Part shown: positions 1-11,975 of the stretch, piece after piece
Layout of the letters: each line of letters starts with the position of its first letter
Position numbering within the stretch: the stretch's first letter is position 1
Assembly (NCBI RefSeq): GCF_003144245.1
Contig: NW_020289987.1
Location: 186,001 to 250,000, forward strand
Source of the DNA: Jaminaea rosea
Lineage: Eukaryota > Basidiomycota > Exobasidiomycetes > Microstromatales
Length of the DNA stretch: 64,000 bases
Direction: 5' to 3'
The notes under the pieces: generated by a model
Databases searched by the model: none
Seen by the model: only the letters and a program-made list of their open reading frames with translations
Told to the model about the DNA's origin: nothing
Position numbers and translations under genes: made by a program

Positions 1-1645
1 ATTCGCAAGCTCCAAGACGAGCTGCGAGCTATTGATGGCAAGCGTGTCGACGGTAAATTCTTGGGACCTGGAGGCTCCTCCGTCCCAGCCGGCCAGGCCA
101 TCCTCGTCGGTCTTCTCGAGGAATGCTTCGAAATCTGCCACGACGTCGTCGTCCGCAACGACGAGGTGCCTATGACCCTTCAGCCCATCTACGACCGCCT
201 CAGCGGCATCAAAGGTCAGCTGGAGCACCTCGTCCTCACCCACCGATGGACGCTCAGAGAGACAGATCTGTGGAATTACCAAGTAACGCTCAAGGAAATT
301 GACAGGCTGAGGGTGGACGGCAAGTTTGTCGACTCCGAGGGCAAGCAGCCTGAAGGGCAGCTCGTCTTGCTGTACCTCCTCAGGCGATGCTACGGTCTCA
401 TCTACCGCCTAGTGGCTTCGAGTGAACCAATCAGCGAGGAGCTGATGCCGGTATCCAATAAGCTGTCGACGGTTTCCAAGTGCCTCAAGGAGGTGTCAAA
501 GTATGGCGGACCTTTCACGATGCGCGACCTCTATCCTTACCGCCTCGCCCTTCACCAGATCGACAACCTCAAATCGCCTGTGCTGGACAAGGACGGCAAT
601 GACACTGGGGTGAGAAAGTGGCTCGGTCGAGACGGGTCAGTGCCAGAGGGGCAGGCCATTCTCAAAGCCCAATTCGAAGAGGTCGAGCAAACGATCAACG
701 AAAGTGAGTGAGGCGTTCAAGCCGGTCAGGATCTTTCCCTCTTGCTGACGCTTTGCTCCACCCACTCCGCACGTAGTGCTCAATCAGGAGGAAGAGTCGG
801 ACGACGACGATGAAGAGGGAGCAGAGGGATCGGAGGGAGATTGGGGTGCTGGCTCAGATATCTCAGGCTCCGTTTCAGATGATGCCGGTGTAGCTTCGGA
901 CTCAATGGGCTTCAACAGCGGCGTGCAGTCGCGCGACATCTCGATGCCTGCTAGCCCCTCCGGCGAGGTAGCCAGCCCAGGAGTTTCTGGCCTATCAAGC
1001 GCCCTTCTCACTGCTGGCTACGGCTTCTCCGGAAGCAACTCCCCTACTACTCCTCATACTGCTAAGCCCAATGTAGCAGAAACATCGGCCCAGGCATCGC
1101 CTTCCGTCGCTCCTCGCCCGCCGGAGGAATTGTCCCCGGCATCTGGATCCACTTCTACCGCAACGACGATCAGCCCTGGCCTCTCGAGCAATCCTTTGCC
1201 CCCTGGAGCAGCTACTTTGGCAGTACCTCGACCAGGTCAGACGTCTTTGACTGCCGCGGCCGTATCCTTGGATGCAATGAGCGGGGCCGGATCATCTCCG
1301 CCAACCCACGCGGCAGCATCCAACGGCCTGTCCCCGCCGATGGCTCCACATCAATGGGCTCACCTGCGGGACAGCGCCCCCTCGACAGCAGCGATCAGCT
1401 CAACGGGCGCATCAGCAGCGAGCAGCAGTGGCGAGTCGACAAACACAACAGCGGCAGCGGCGGCAGGCAACGCACCTAGCAAGGCTTCCGTTCCCGCCCC
1501 CGCGGCACCGGTTCCGATTGAGCAGAAAGCGCAGCATATCTGCTCGCCAGGAGAGGCTGGCATGTCGCCTGGGTCGCTGGAAGGGGAGAGTAGAGTCGAG
1601 GTGGCTAAGCAGCTTGAGGCGAAGCTCAGGCTCGAGGACTCGTGA
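1..1645 (+). CDS. DUF2408 protein (UPF0662 / yeast YPL260W family), 5' end outside window
   Basis: The gene enters from the left edge already in frame; 523 residues are visible in two exons (1-703 and 777-1645). The intron 704-776 runs from GTGAGT to ACGTAG and its phase closes across the junction. The first exon carries three copies of a repeat built on DGKF...P-x-GQ-x2-L followed by a helical stretch, the hallmark of the DUF2408 family, whose yeast member is YPL260W. The second exon is an acidic, then Ser/Pro/Ala-rich tail of about 290 residues without a recognisable fold, as is common in basidiomycete orthologues. The molecular function of the family is poorly known and I assign none. It converges on PAN2 with 166 bp between the stop codons. 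Confidence 0.75.
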
Positions 1646-1811
1646 GAGTGAAGCTGCGCGGTATCGTCATTATCACCTATCACCCTTTTTGTTAGAAGCT
1701 GTTGCTCCTTTCGGTCTCGGTCTTTTGTGTGGAGTTGGATTGAATGCAGCAGCATACGCCATCACGCATCGCTCGAGATTAGATTTCATGATGTTTGCAT
1801 TGCTTTGCCGT

Positions 1812-4800
1812 TCACGACGGCGCACCCACCGCACTGGCAGCCGCCCCTGCCGCGGCAGCTACAGCGGCCGAAGCGCCCTGCTGCTGCTGCTGCTGCCCCG
1901 CATTCGCCGGTGGCCTCCAGTTGAGCCTCTTGCCCTCCTCGTACAGGTCCTCCATCACATCCTCCAACCTCCCACTCATCTTGAATGTCTCATAGATGCG
2001 GAACAAGTGCAAGGCAGCCCTAGCATCTTCAATCGAGTCGTGGCCCGACACGAGCGCTTCCTCCTCCCCTGTACGGTCAGCCTGTATGGCCTCCTTGAGG
2101 AGGAACCAACTCAGAAAGCGCAGAGAGAGCTTACGCGCCTGCGAGGTGGACGAGAAGAGGTCGACTGTATCGATGACCTGGCGGGGTGGGACGTGGATGT
2201 TGATGATGCGGAAGTCCTTCTTGAGCCCATGACCGATGAAGATGCAGCCCATATCGACCAGAAGACGCAGCTTCTTGTAGGCGAGCTTCTGCGGCACAAC
2301 GGTATGCTTTGATCTGGCGGGATCCAGATCCCCATCGACAATGCCTGAAAACTGCGTCAGGTAGTCGAACACCTTGGCCGTCGTTGCAATGTGGTCGTCA
2401 ATGAAGGTTTGTCCCTCCGCGTCGCCTTGACCATGCAGGACCGAGACGCGGGCGAGAGACATGGTGCTCGGTCGTACCAGGGAGCGTGTGCCGTTCGAGC
2501 TGATTTCGAGCTCTTCGGGATTCAAAGCGATGAATTCAGCATCGATGGCAACCAAGTCGCCCGCAGATGGAAGGCAATCTGGCGTAAGAGGGCTATGCCG
2601 GACCAACTCTGGGTCTCGTCTTTCGGTGATGCAGAGATCTTGCGTGAGAATCTCCTTGTCCACTTGCCACGGAATGGAGCCGATGTCGACTGGCTGGTGG
2701 TCGATGCGCTCAAAGTAGACGACGGCAGGGATCTTCCACATCGAGGCGGGAAAGCCGAGTGCTTCGCTCTCAGGCACAGGTCGAACGAGGAAGTCGTTGA
2801 AGAGGAACCATTCGCTTTCGCCATTGTCGCCCTTTCGAACGACAGAGACTAGATGAGCAGGATCCTTGGGTGCTTGTACTTGCATTGTCATCGACTTGAG
2901 GCGGTAGATTGCTGCGCCTTCAGTCGCACGCTCCCCGTCGGCAAGATCGCGCACAACGGCCTTCTCCCCATCTCTACCGCCGCTAACAATGGAAATGCGG
3001 GATGGTAGGTATCTACTGCGGGATGATCTGCCAGGGTGCGACGCTCCTCGTCTGCTGCTGCTAGAGGGCGAGGCAGCGGCAGCTGCTGCAGCAGCGGCCG
3101 AAGTCGGTGGTGGAGGCTTGTCGACCCAGATGCCCATTTGCTCTGCCGTGAGGATGTTAGCATTTATGCTGAGGACCGGTGGCAGGTGCGAAGTGGGCGG
3201 CAAGGTCCTCCTCGTCTGAATTGAGGCGGCATGGTTGCCGCAACCTCGACAAGAGCCCTTGGCAGACGATTCACGCGTCAACGAAGCGGCGAGCACCGAG
3301 GCAAAGTCGGATGGCGCCGTAGGCTCATTCGAGAGCGACTTACGTGGGTAGATGAGGTCGACGACGAGGCCCTTGTAATCGCGAACGACCTCATGGTGGC
3401 AAATGAAGCAGCGGTTCTTCACCTTGATCGTTGGCGCAAAGACGTTCTCCAGCATCTCTTTCCTCGGCGCGCCAATCTGAGCCTCGTGAGCCCACGCTCG
3501 GACGGCCATCTCTGCCCACGAGGAGGCCAGGGTGTCAAGGAGGAAGCGATTAGCATGCTGAACGAGGTTGGCGTACGCAGCATCGGCTTTAGGTCGGCCT
3601 TCGTCGTCGATCAGAGCCAGAGAGACGGCTGGGGATACAAGGACAAAAGGGTCATCAGTAGCCGCATTCACAAGCTCCATAGCGCCATTATACTCACCTC
3701 TGTGGCTCTTCGCAAAAGATCGCAGGAAGTTGGTCGCCTGACAATTGGCGCCCGCAGCGTCCTCGAGCATCTTGAAGAGGAAGCCTGCCTCACATAGAAG
3801 ACAATCTTCCCTTTCACACCTGCCGCTGCCGCCCGACATGGTATGAATCTCTGCCAGCTTCCTGAGCGGATCGAGATGGAAAAAGCACTGCAGCAGAGAG
3901 TTGAGGTAGCAATTTGGGATATGCGTCTCAAGACCAGAGTGCTTCGTTCGATTGTAGACGCTGCGAAGAGGGGTAGATGGTAGGGTCAGCAGCCGTATAC
4001 TGTCCTTGGTCGCTTGGCGCACCCACTCGAAATCAAAGTCCTCAACGCCGAACTTGCTGTAAAGAATATTCTTCTTGCGCCAATAGCCCGGCGGACCCGC
4101 CCCTGCATCGCCGTTGAGACTGCCGCCATCGTCCTCCTCGTCACCACCATCATCGCTCGTCGACTCTCCGCCGACGTCTTCGCCAGACAAGGCCGCAGCT
4201 CTCGTCTTCTTGATACGCTCTTTCTCCTTTTCGCTGCGAAAGAGAGTCTTGCTCGACCCTCCTGCTGACCCTGCGCCTGCCCCACTGCGAGCACCGCCTC
4301 TGCCGGGAGCACTCGGCAAGCCTCTGCCTGTGACCTTGACGACGTTGCGTTTGCCCCGCAATTGACGGGGCAGCGGAGCGAAGTGCAGGCCATCGATCTG
4401 CCTGACGGAGTGGAACATAGTCGGATCGACCTTTGGCATCGGGTTGAAGAGGGGGGAGGACTCGGCTACGTATCTGTCGAAGGGGAAGACGGAGCTGAGC
4501 GTATCCTCATAGTAGGGCATTCCAATCGTCGAAAGAGGCGTGTCCGCAGTCCAGTCGATGCGTGGCAATCGTTCTGGAGGATCGGCAACTTCAGGAGGTT
4601 CCGTAGCAAAGGGGTTGAATCGGGGAGCGTTTGCGGCAGACTCTGGGTGATTGAGAGCCGACATGGCTTCTGCAGATGCCCAGAGGCGTACCGACCCATC
4701 CGACTCTCCGAAGGCGATATACTCTGCGCTTGGGGAGAAGGACAGCGACGTGATCATCGAATTGGTATTGAGCTGGAAGAAGGCAGCCTCGCCGGGATTG

Positions 4801-5863
4801 TTCATGTCGACGACTTGCCATGATCCTTGAGGAGCGGCTACGACGACTGTAGAGCTGATGCGAGGATGGATGTCCAGGAGAGCAGGGCCGCCTGGGGCGG
4901 CAAATGGTACGGGAACCAGAGCTCGTAGGTTGCGAAGATCATGGACTACAGAAAGAGATTGAGATCCAGTCGTCAGCATTTGATTTTTCCTCTATATCTT
5001 TGCCGCAACTGCTCACCCTTGATGAGAGGTTCTGGGACGGGATGACCTAAACGCATCGTCCACCCTACGCTCCAGACGAGACTGCCATGGGCCTTCATAT
5101 CGATGACACCTCCTGGATGAGCATGCAGCTTGTGTTCCGTTTCGAGAGAGCGAGGATCTCTGAGCTGAATATGCCCACCTGGCGTCGATGTGAGGAGGTA
5201 TCGCTGTGACCGTCTGACTTGGAGGAGTGGTCCCCCTGCGGCAACTTTGCGTACCACTGCGCCGACGTGACGATTGAGCGATATGACTTGCTGATCAGAG
5301 GGTGATGGTGATGAACCGCATACAACGACGTCAGATGACGAGACGACAGGCGATGGCGAGATGGACGAGAGGCTGAGGGACGAGTGACCCATTGCAGCGA
5401 CATCTTTGGTCCACCTAGCCAAGCCTCTGCGATTGGCACAGTGAAGCCCAAATGGGCTGATGGAGAAGACGTTGCCTCCTTCATTGTAGACTTCGCGTAT
5501 GCCATTGCCTCCTGCTACAGTGCCGGGTGGTGCTGGTCCTGAGAGTTGAGGCGGGGGCAAAGGTTGCGCCTTTTTCCAGCTGACTCGCAGTCTTCTCTGT
5601 TCCTCGTTGTCATGGTAGAGGGGCGACGTGAGAGAGACGTTTGCCTTCCATGCGGTATATCGGGCGAGACTAGGTCCGTACCAGCTCTGTACGGCTCCTG
5701 ATGAGGTGGCGGTGAAGAGGAGATCGGATGAAGTGTCGAAGCTGAGGGCAGAGAGGGAAGAGGGAGGACGAGGAAGGGCTCCTAGATAGGGAGGGGGAGG
5801 TGGAGGAGGGGATGCTAGAAAGTGGGACAATTCATGCCATGAGGGAGGGTTGCCCCCGGCCAT
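1812..5863 (-). CDS. PAN2: PAN2, catalytic subunit of the Pan2-Pan3 poly(A) nuclease
   Basis: Model: complement of 5017-5863, 3698-4945 and 1812-3628, 1303 residues. The introns at 4946-5016 (71 nt) and 3629-3697 (69 nt) both keep frame; the second has no stop codon, so it is easily read through as 23 extra residues. Order: N-terminal WD40 propeller (about 1-400), a linker, a ubiquitin-hydrolase-like pseudo-protease domain with the LETHIPNCYLN signature, then a DEDD 3'-5' exonuclease. Catalytic residues visible are D1061 and E1063 (AIDAEF), D1170 (KKDF), H1228 and D1233 (HDSIED), so the nuclease looks intact. The protein shortens mRNA poly(A) tails in the cytoplasm. The tail after the nuclease is Gln/Ala-rich with a Q6 run. 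ATG 5863 is the first ATG in frame. It is divergent from PEX19. Confidence 0.93.
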
Positions 5864-6489
5864 ATGGGCTAAGGCCAATGAGGATCACAAAAGGATGATA
5901 ATGATGTGATGATGCGGCGGTCCGGACAAGACGACACTTGCAGATGCGACGCGTGCCTGACGGGATCGCACCTTGACCTCGCCCCCGCTTTCCGGCGCAC
6001 CCAGACTGGCGGCCCCACGCGACATCAAACGCAAGCCTATCCCACCATCTTATCCCAACCCATCGACATCGACGTGTGTGAGACACAATTCACTGTCTGC
6101 ACTGCACGCGATGATGCATCAAAAGAAATCAATCCATATCGAAGGGCAATCGCCTTCAAAGAGTGCCGTGCTGTGAGGCCACGCCTTCTCGTGCCAGTGT
6201 CGTCATTCTCATGGCCAGCAGGCAGAAGAACAGACTGGACGTTAGCACACGAGCGTGTGATGTTGAAGAGATGCTCGTCTGATAAAGAGACGTAGGCCTC
6301 TCTACCATTTGGTGGCTCGGCGCTCGACATTGACGTGAGGACCGGTCCACCGGGCAGACGTCGTCTCGTCCGCGGACCGGAGAGGCGCGGAGAGAGAGAC
6401 GAGGCGGGAGCACAACGGCCGACGTCTTCGCATCGCTGCATTTACTCAGTCGTTGCCAATTTATCCATCCAGATAGCCAGACGGAGAAG
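5864..6489. promoter_or_regulatory. Divergent promoter region between PAN2 and PEX19
   Basis: This 626 bp gap separates two outward-facing start codons. I see no coding signal and no clear TATA box; open frames here have no family similarity. It presumably holds both 5' UTRs and promoters (inference from layout). Confidence 0.5.
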
Positions 6490-7800
6490 ATGTCAGCACC
6501 TCAGAAGAATCACCACGAAGAGGAGGATCTTGACGACCTTGATGGTGAGTACGTGGGCGAGGTATGACGCATTGTCCACCTATTTACTCACTCATCTCGC
6601 CTCGTCGCTTGGATCAGACGTCCTCGATCAGTTCAGCTCCAAGCCATCGGCTTCCACTCAACAAGCGGCGAAGGGCGCACAAGGCGCAGCCAAGCCCTCA
6701 GGATCTCAAACACAAGGCGTTGCATCCTCTGACCCAACCAGTCAATCAAAGAAAATCGGAACCGACGAAGCTGAGGATGATGATGGCCTCCCATCCGGCT
6801 TCGACGATGCACTCTCAAAGCAATTTGCCGCCGAGCTAGCAAAAGGCATGGAGGACATGTTCGGCAATGCAGCAGCCGCTGGACCCTCAACACGAAAGGA
6901 AGCTGCGGGAAGTGAGAGGTCGACCAAGGATACTGGCGTCTCAGGCGAGCCAGAGATGAGCGAAGAGGAGATGATGAAGCAATTTGAGAAGATCATGGCA
7001 GAAATGGGTATGGGTGAGGGAGGCCCGTCAGCAGACACAAGAGGCAGCGCTTCAGCATCTGCATCGGGCCCTCAGCCGCCTCAGCAAGCTGCCGACTTCC
7101 AAGATGCCATCAAGTCGACCATGTCCCGCTTGAAGCAGTCTTCTGCTCAGGGCGGAGGAGCAGGAGGTGCCAACCCATTCGGCGACTTCAGCGAAGACGA
7201 CATGGCCAAGCTCCTCTCCAGCCTTGGCGGTGGTGAGGGAGGAGAGATGCCTGAAGGCGAGGAGGGGATGGCCAAGATGCTCGAGAAGATGATGGGAGAG
7301 CTGATGAGCAAGGAAGTCCTGTATGAGCCCTTGAAGGAGTTGAGGGACAAGGTGAGACGTCAAGTGGGCTGAGGGGAAGCATACAAGAGCTTCGAGCTGA
7401 TACGATGTGCTCTCCTGCCCCCAAAAAAGTATCCTTCCTACCTTGCCGCGCCTCCAGCAGACGTCAAGCCAGAAGACTTGGCTCGCTACAGGGATCAACA
7501 TCGCATCGTCTCGCAAGTCATCGAGACGTTCGACGACGTCAAGTTCGACAATGGCAGCGAGAGCGAGAAGAAGGCTCTCAAGGAACGTGTGTCGAGCCTG
7601 ATGAACGAGGTGAGCAGACGAAGGCGCTGCTGAAAGATATCAAGAGGCTGACTCTACCCTTTGTTGCCATCGCACAGATGCAAGAGGGTGGAGCTCCCCC
7701 ACCCGAAGTGGCAGGCGAGATGCCCGAAGGCTTGGATGGGATTCCAGGTCTCGGTGGCAATGGAGGACCGGGCAATGAAGAGGATTGCGTCGTCATGTAG
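6490..7800 (+). CDS. PEX19: PEX19, farnesylated peroxisomal membrane protein receptor
   Basis: Four exons (6490-6544, 6618-7351, 7430-7609, 7678-7800) give 363 residues with all phases closing. The N-terminus has the acidic Leu/Asp helix (DLDDLDDVLDQF) that binds Pex3 in this family. The middle is disordered, and the C-terminal half carries the helical cargo-binding region, including MLEKMMGELMSKEVLYEPL and ARYRDQHRIVSQVIETFD. The protein ends in CVVM, a CaaX box for farnesylation. Pex19 is the cytosolic chaperone and import receptor for peroxisomal membrane proteins. The start ATG lies 55 nt before the first donor, so the first exon codes only 18 residues. The next gene on the same strand begins 165 bp downstream. 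Confidence 0.93.
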
Positions 7801-7965
7801 TAATAGCTTGTTGCCTCCTCACTAGCGATCATGACTGGACAGCTTTTGCTCTTGCTCGCCCGCTTTGGGGTCCGTCCGTGCGCACCCCTCCACTCGACCC
7901 GGGACTTGAGATGTGCCGTCGACGTTAGTGTTGTTGCTTCGACTTCATCTTTTTCCGTGGATGTC

Positions 7966-9695
7966 ATGTCAAGTGCAGATGGGTCACCCAATCGCCCGTG
8001 GAGGCTAAGCCAACAGCTCAAGGGCCACACGTCAGATGTGAGAGTCACACTCCCTAATTGCGTCAGTATCGTCGAGCTCATCGCAACCCACGCGTGGCCA
8101 GGTCAAGGCCGTCCACTGCGCCGTCGTCAAGAGCAAAAATGAAGGGAAACAGACGAGGCAAGTCATCTTGACCGTCTCGAGAGACTCGACAGCGAGAGTT
8201 TGGAGTCGGGACCTTGAGAGAAAAGGGGCCTGGGAGCAAGGACCGACCTTGGAAGGAGGCGGGCGATACCTCAATGCTGTCGTCTTGGTGCCGCGGAGGG
8301 ATGATCAAGAAGAAGGCGAGCAGAAGAGGTGCCGGGAGAAACATTACATCCAAGCTGACTTGCACCTCTACGATCACCACCGCTGTTAGACTTGGTCCTT
8401 ATCGCAGGTCTAGACGGGCTCATTCGTTCGTTCCCTCTGCCCTTCGACACCCTCCTCCAACCTGGGCGCATCACCGAACCGATGCAGATCATTGAAGAGC
8501 ACTACGGTAACGTCACCTCTCTCCGATATTTTGACGAGCTACTGCTTTCAGCATCGTGGGACACAACAGCGCGCAGCTACAGGCGAGATCGCAAGGGCAA
8601 GTGGCATCGCCTTCACCTCTTGAAGGGACATGAGAGCGCTGTTTGGGGCATCGAGGTCCTTGATGCCAAAGAGGGTGCCGAGAGGTATTTGACTGCTAGT
8701 GCCGACTTGTTTGTGCGGCTTTTCGAGGCGAATGAGTGCAAAGTAGTGTGGGAGGGGCATAGAGATGTCGTGAGGGATCTGAAGCTGCTCAATCGCGGCC
8801 AGGCGAGTCAAGAGCAGCTCTTCGCTTCTTCATCGTGAGGTTACGCGACGTAAGGCCTTTGCTCGACCCCTTCTGACCTGCCCTTCGCTTCTCTCAGCAA
8901 CGACGCCTTCATCCTCATCAATTCCCTCTCTCCAACGCGACGCCCTCCCAACATCCCAACCAACGGCGGTCCACCGCTTCTGACCCTCGAGGGACACACA
9001 AGCATCGTCTACTCTCTCGCCCTCCTGTCCACAGAGCCAAGTTCAGCTTACCAACTTCTAGTCAGTTCGTCAGAAGACGGCACCGTCCGGCTCTGGGACA
9101 CAACCCTTCCCCACAACAACGAGGAGAATGCCACACCTCGTCGATTGGTTGATACCATCCCCCATCCAGTCACGACCGTCTGGTGTGTAGACTCTCTCCC
9201 TCACTCCGGCGACATTGTCTCAGGGAGCGAAGATGGCGTTGTGCGCGTCTTTACGCAGAGGCCTAAGGGCGAAGGGGCTGGAGAAGAAGTCACGCAAGCA
9301 GAGCTGAACGAGTATGAGGCCCGGTGCGCTGAGGTGGCCAAGAAGACTGGCAGACTCGGGTGAGTGCAGAGGGAAGAGCAGCTCCTGTGCGAAAAGCCAA
9401 ACTTATCAGAGCGATCTCGTCGCCTGCGCACAGAGCTCGAGGTCAAGTCGTTGCTGTCGAGGGCAACGAATCACTGCCATCAATCGCCACCCAGCAAATC
9501 CATCCAGTGGACGGCAAGACGTACGACTTTCTCCTCCCGATCGACGTCAGCAACGACCAGCCTCACCTCATCCTGGGTTTCAATCGTGGCGATGATCCGC
9601 TTCGAGCGGCCAAAGACCTCATCGCGCAGCATCTTCTGCCGGAGAGCTACGAGGAGGAGATAGTAGCCTTTATTAGGCAGGTCTCTGGTGTGTGA
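7966..9695 (+). CDS. Doa1/PLAA-like WD40-PFU protein lacking the PUL domain
   Basis: Best model: exons 7966-8037, 8102-8315, 8390-8834, 8898-9359 and 9410-9695, 492 residues. The seven-bladed WD40 propeller starts at LKGHTSDV and includes LSASWDTTARSY, LLKGHESAVWGIEV and SSEDGTVRLWD. After residue about 400 comes the second half of a PFU (ubiquitin-binding) domain: GKTYDFLLPIDV and GDDPLRAAKDLI. Doa1/Ufd3 (PLAA in animals) binds ubiquitin and Cdc48/p97. Here translation stops at the end of PFU and only 255 bp remain before the next gene, so the C-terminal PUL domain that contacts Cdc48 is absent. The junction between exons 2 and 3 closes in frame only with a GC-AG intron (8316-8389); the nearby GT at 8329 gives the wrong phase. 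The last intron, 9360-9409, is only 50 nt. Confidence 0.78.
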
Positions 9696-9950
9696 TAGAT
9701 TCTGAAAAAGATGACATTTAAAAGTGCAAGGCGTGCTCGCGAGTGTGGCCTGTACTGATGCTGAGAAGGAGAAATAGATGTACATGTGTGGTTTGAGCCT
9801 CGGGCTCGACTTGCTTGATCTTTGGCCAAGCGGTATCGCTGTGTGGGTGAGAGTACGAAGAGACCGTGGAGATGCTAGGCTACATGTGCTTGAAGAGAGA
9901 GTCGTCGGAATGATGATTTCAATATAATGAGGGTTGGCTCATCGCCACGC

Positions 9951-11975
9951 TCAAATGGCGTTGGTCCACTTGGCGTCTCGCAGCTTGACGATACGCCCTG
10001 AGCTAGAGATGGTCCATCCCGGCTCCGCAACAGAGAAGAAGGGCTTGGACTCCATCGCGTCCTCATCGCCCTCGGCAGTCTTGTTGGGAGCTGGTCGCTT
10101 ACCCCGAGGAGTAGCGAGTATGACGCGGCTACTACTGCAACTTCCCTCATGTCCAGCGTAGTGTGTAGGCTGCGTAGACTCACTTGCGGTGCGTTTGCGA
10201 GGAAGGAGCGAGTGCTTCTGATGCTTCTTTGCATGTTCTTGGCTGCTAATAGTGTCAAATTTGACTTTTTTCAATGGGCTGCCAGAGGCGCTGCTGACGT
10301 TGTGCTTGTTCGTAGTGGCCAGAACCTTCAAGGGAGAGGAGGAGCTGGACTGGCCACATGGAGAGCTCGTTACTGAAGTATCACCGCTCTCAGGGAGCTG
10401 CTCCTTGTGACATTTGGAGGCATGTACCCACCAATTGGTGGGCTCGATGGCGCCGAAGGTGATCCATTTGCTGCGGGGGATGAAAATGGTCACAATGTGA
10501 GCCTGCGCTGCGGATTCGACCTGATCGAGCTCTTTCTACTCACTCGCACTGGTGGCAGAGACCCTTGAGCTCACTACCTTCTCCGACCTTGCCGTCGACT
10601 CCCTGCTGTCGTCGCCTGGTCTCTAGAGGTTCTTGGTACTGTAGACAAGTTTTGGGCGAGATGCCATGTGCTCGAATCATATGGTATCTGCGCGTGTACG
10701 AAGAGGCGAGGTGAGCAGGAGGTTGCAGAAGAAGCTCGTTGCCCCTTGTTTGCGGCCAGACTGACCGGTAGCTTGAATTGCGCAGATTGAGCCAACCACC
10801 GACGAGGCTGTTGCCCCTTCCATAGCCCGAAGCCTGATGAGGCAGGCAGAGGCCGCACCACGCCTCCTTGCTGCCCATTGCGCCTGCTGCCCCATCTTGA
10901 CCGCAGCTCTTGCCGGCTCGAACGATGGCGGGCGTGTAGAGGTCTCCGGGGAAGCGTTCGGGCTGCTTGCGAGCTAGAAGAGGGAGTTGAGCAGAGTTGC
11001 AAGCGTCAGTCGGGGTGCATTCACGTCGTGCGCTGTGCTGCGACGCTACTCACGACGCAGGTGAGCAGGGTCACGACGCTCGTCAAAGGGAGGGGGTCGC
11101 GAGGCAAAGCGACCATGTATGTGGCGTTGATGAGGGAAGAGGTCCTCTACAGCGGTGGGTGGGATGACTGAGGCCAAGATGAGCGTAGGCTCGGCCGGTA
11201 CTGAAGATTGCTCTTGTTGAGGAGGCGAGGGAGGCGGCGGAGGGGACTGGGCCTCTCTCTCTCCTTTGGCCTCAGTTTGAGCTTGAATCAGAGCGATCTG
11301 ATCTTCAAGTCTCTTGCGTTCAGCGCTGCGTTGTGAGGTGGCGATCTTTCTGGTCTTCCGCTGTGATGTGACTCGTCTGTGGCGAGTAAGGACGATGGCT
11401 GGCATGTTGCGGGCCACCTCAGGAATGGGCACTTCGGTGCCTGTGAAGCGGCTGCCCAGCGGGGTGCGAGTGTCCCTATCTTGAGCATTTGCGCCATCAA
11501 AGGATTTGGCGAAAGCGGGCAGGGCACGGGCCGTGCTTGAGAGGTATTGATCACTGTGGCTGCGAATGAGGGACTTGTGAGTCGATTGAGTGGACAAGCA
11601 CTCAGAACGACCTCCGAGCTGACGAGGGTTGGGAGTCGAGACGCTGCGCTGAGGCTGCGTGATATGATGTTGAGGTGCCGAGCCTCCATGGTGCGAGCCA
11701 GATGAGGCTTTGGGCTGAGGTGGATTGCGAGAGCGATGTTGCTTCGGTGGCAGCGTGACAAAGGCTATCGGATTCAGGGGGCGAGGAGGAGAGAAGGCTC
11801 GGTTGGCCTGTTCGTCTATGCCACAACGGCGGGTCGCTGGGTACCGCTTCGAGTATCGATGGACACCGAGGACAGCATTGTAGGCCTGATTGACGGTGAT
11901 AGTACCATGTCGGTGGGATAGAGAGGAGCCTGGCGTCGTCATGTTAGCCGTGGCGGCTTCCGTGGTGCTAGCCAT
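9951..11975 (-). CDS. Putative transcription regulator with Rua1-type C-terminal zinc domain
   Basis: Model: complement of 11054-11975, 10766-10973, 10544-10687 and 9951-10470, 597 residues, all phases closing. The intron 10688-10765 (78 nt) has no stop codon and would otherwise add 26 residues inside the domain. Residues about 310-450 carry the Rua1 C-terminal pattern: ERFPGDLYTPAIVR, then WCGLC, then GGWLNLRNSSYRYHMIRAHG, and finally LCHQCDKWITF and WWVHASKCHK, where Cys/His pairs suggest zinc binding. The N-terminal 300 residues are basic, Ser/Gln/Pro-rich and disordered. In Ustilago maydis, Rua1 activates the ustilagic acid glycolipid cluster; the target of this protein is unknown and no glycolipid genes are in the window. 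The next gene upstream on the same strand encodes the secreted repeat protein. Confidence 0.75.

Noticed and set aside
1428-2312. A 294-residue plus-strand frame spanning the end of the DUF2408 gene and PAN2
   Set aside because: It crosses two convergent genes and matches the reverse of PAN2; Arg-rich composition is a shadow effect.
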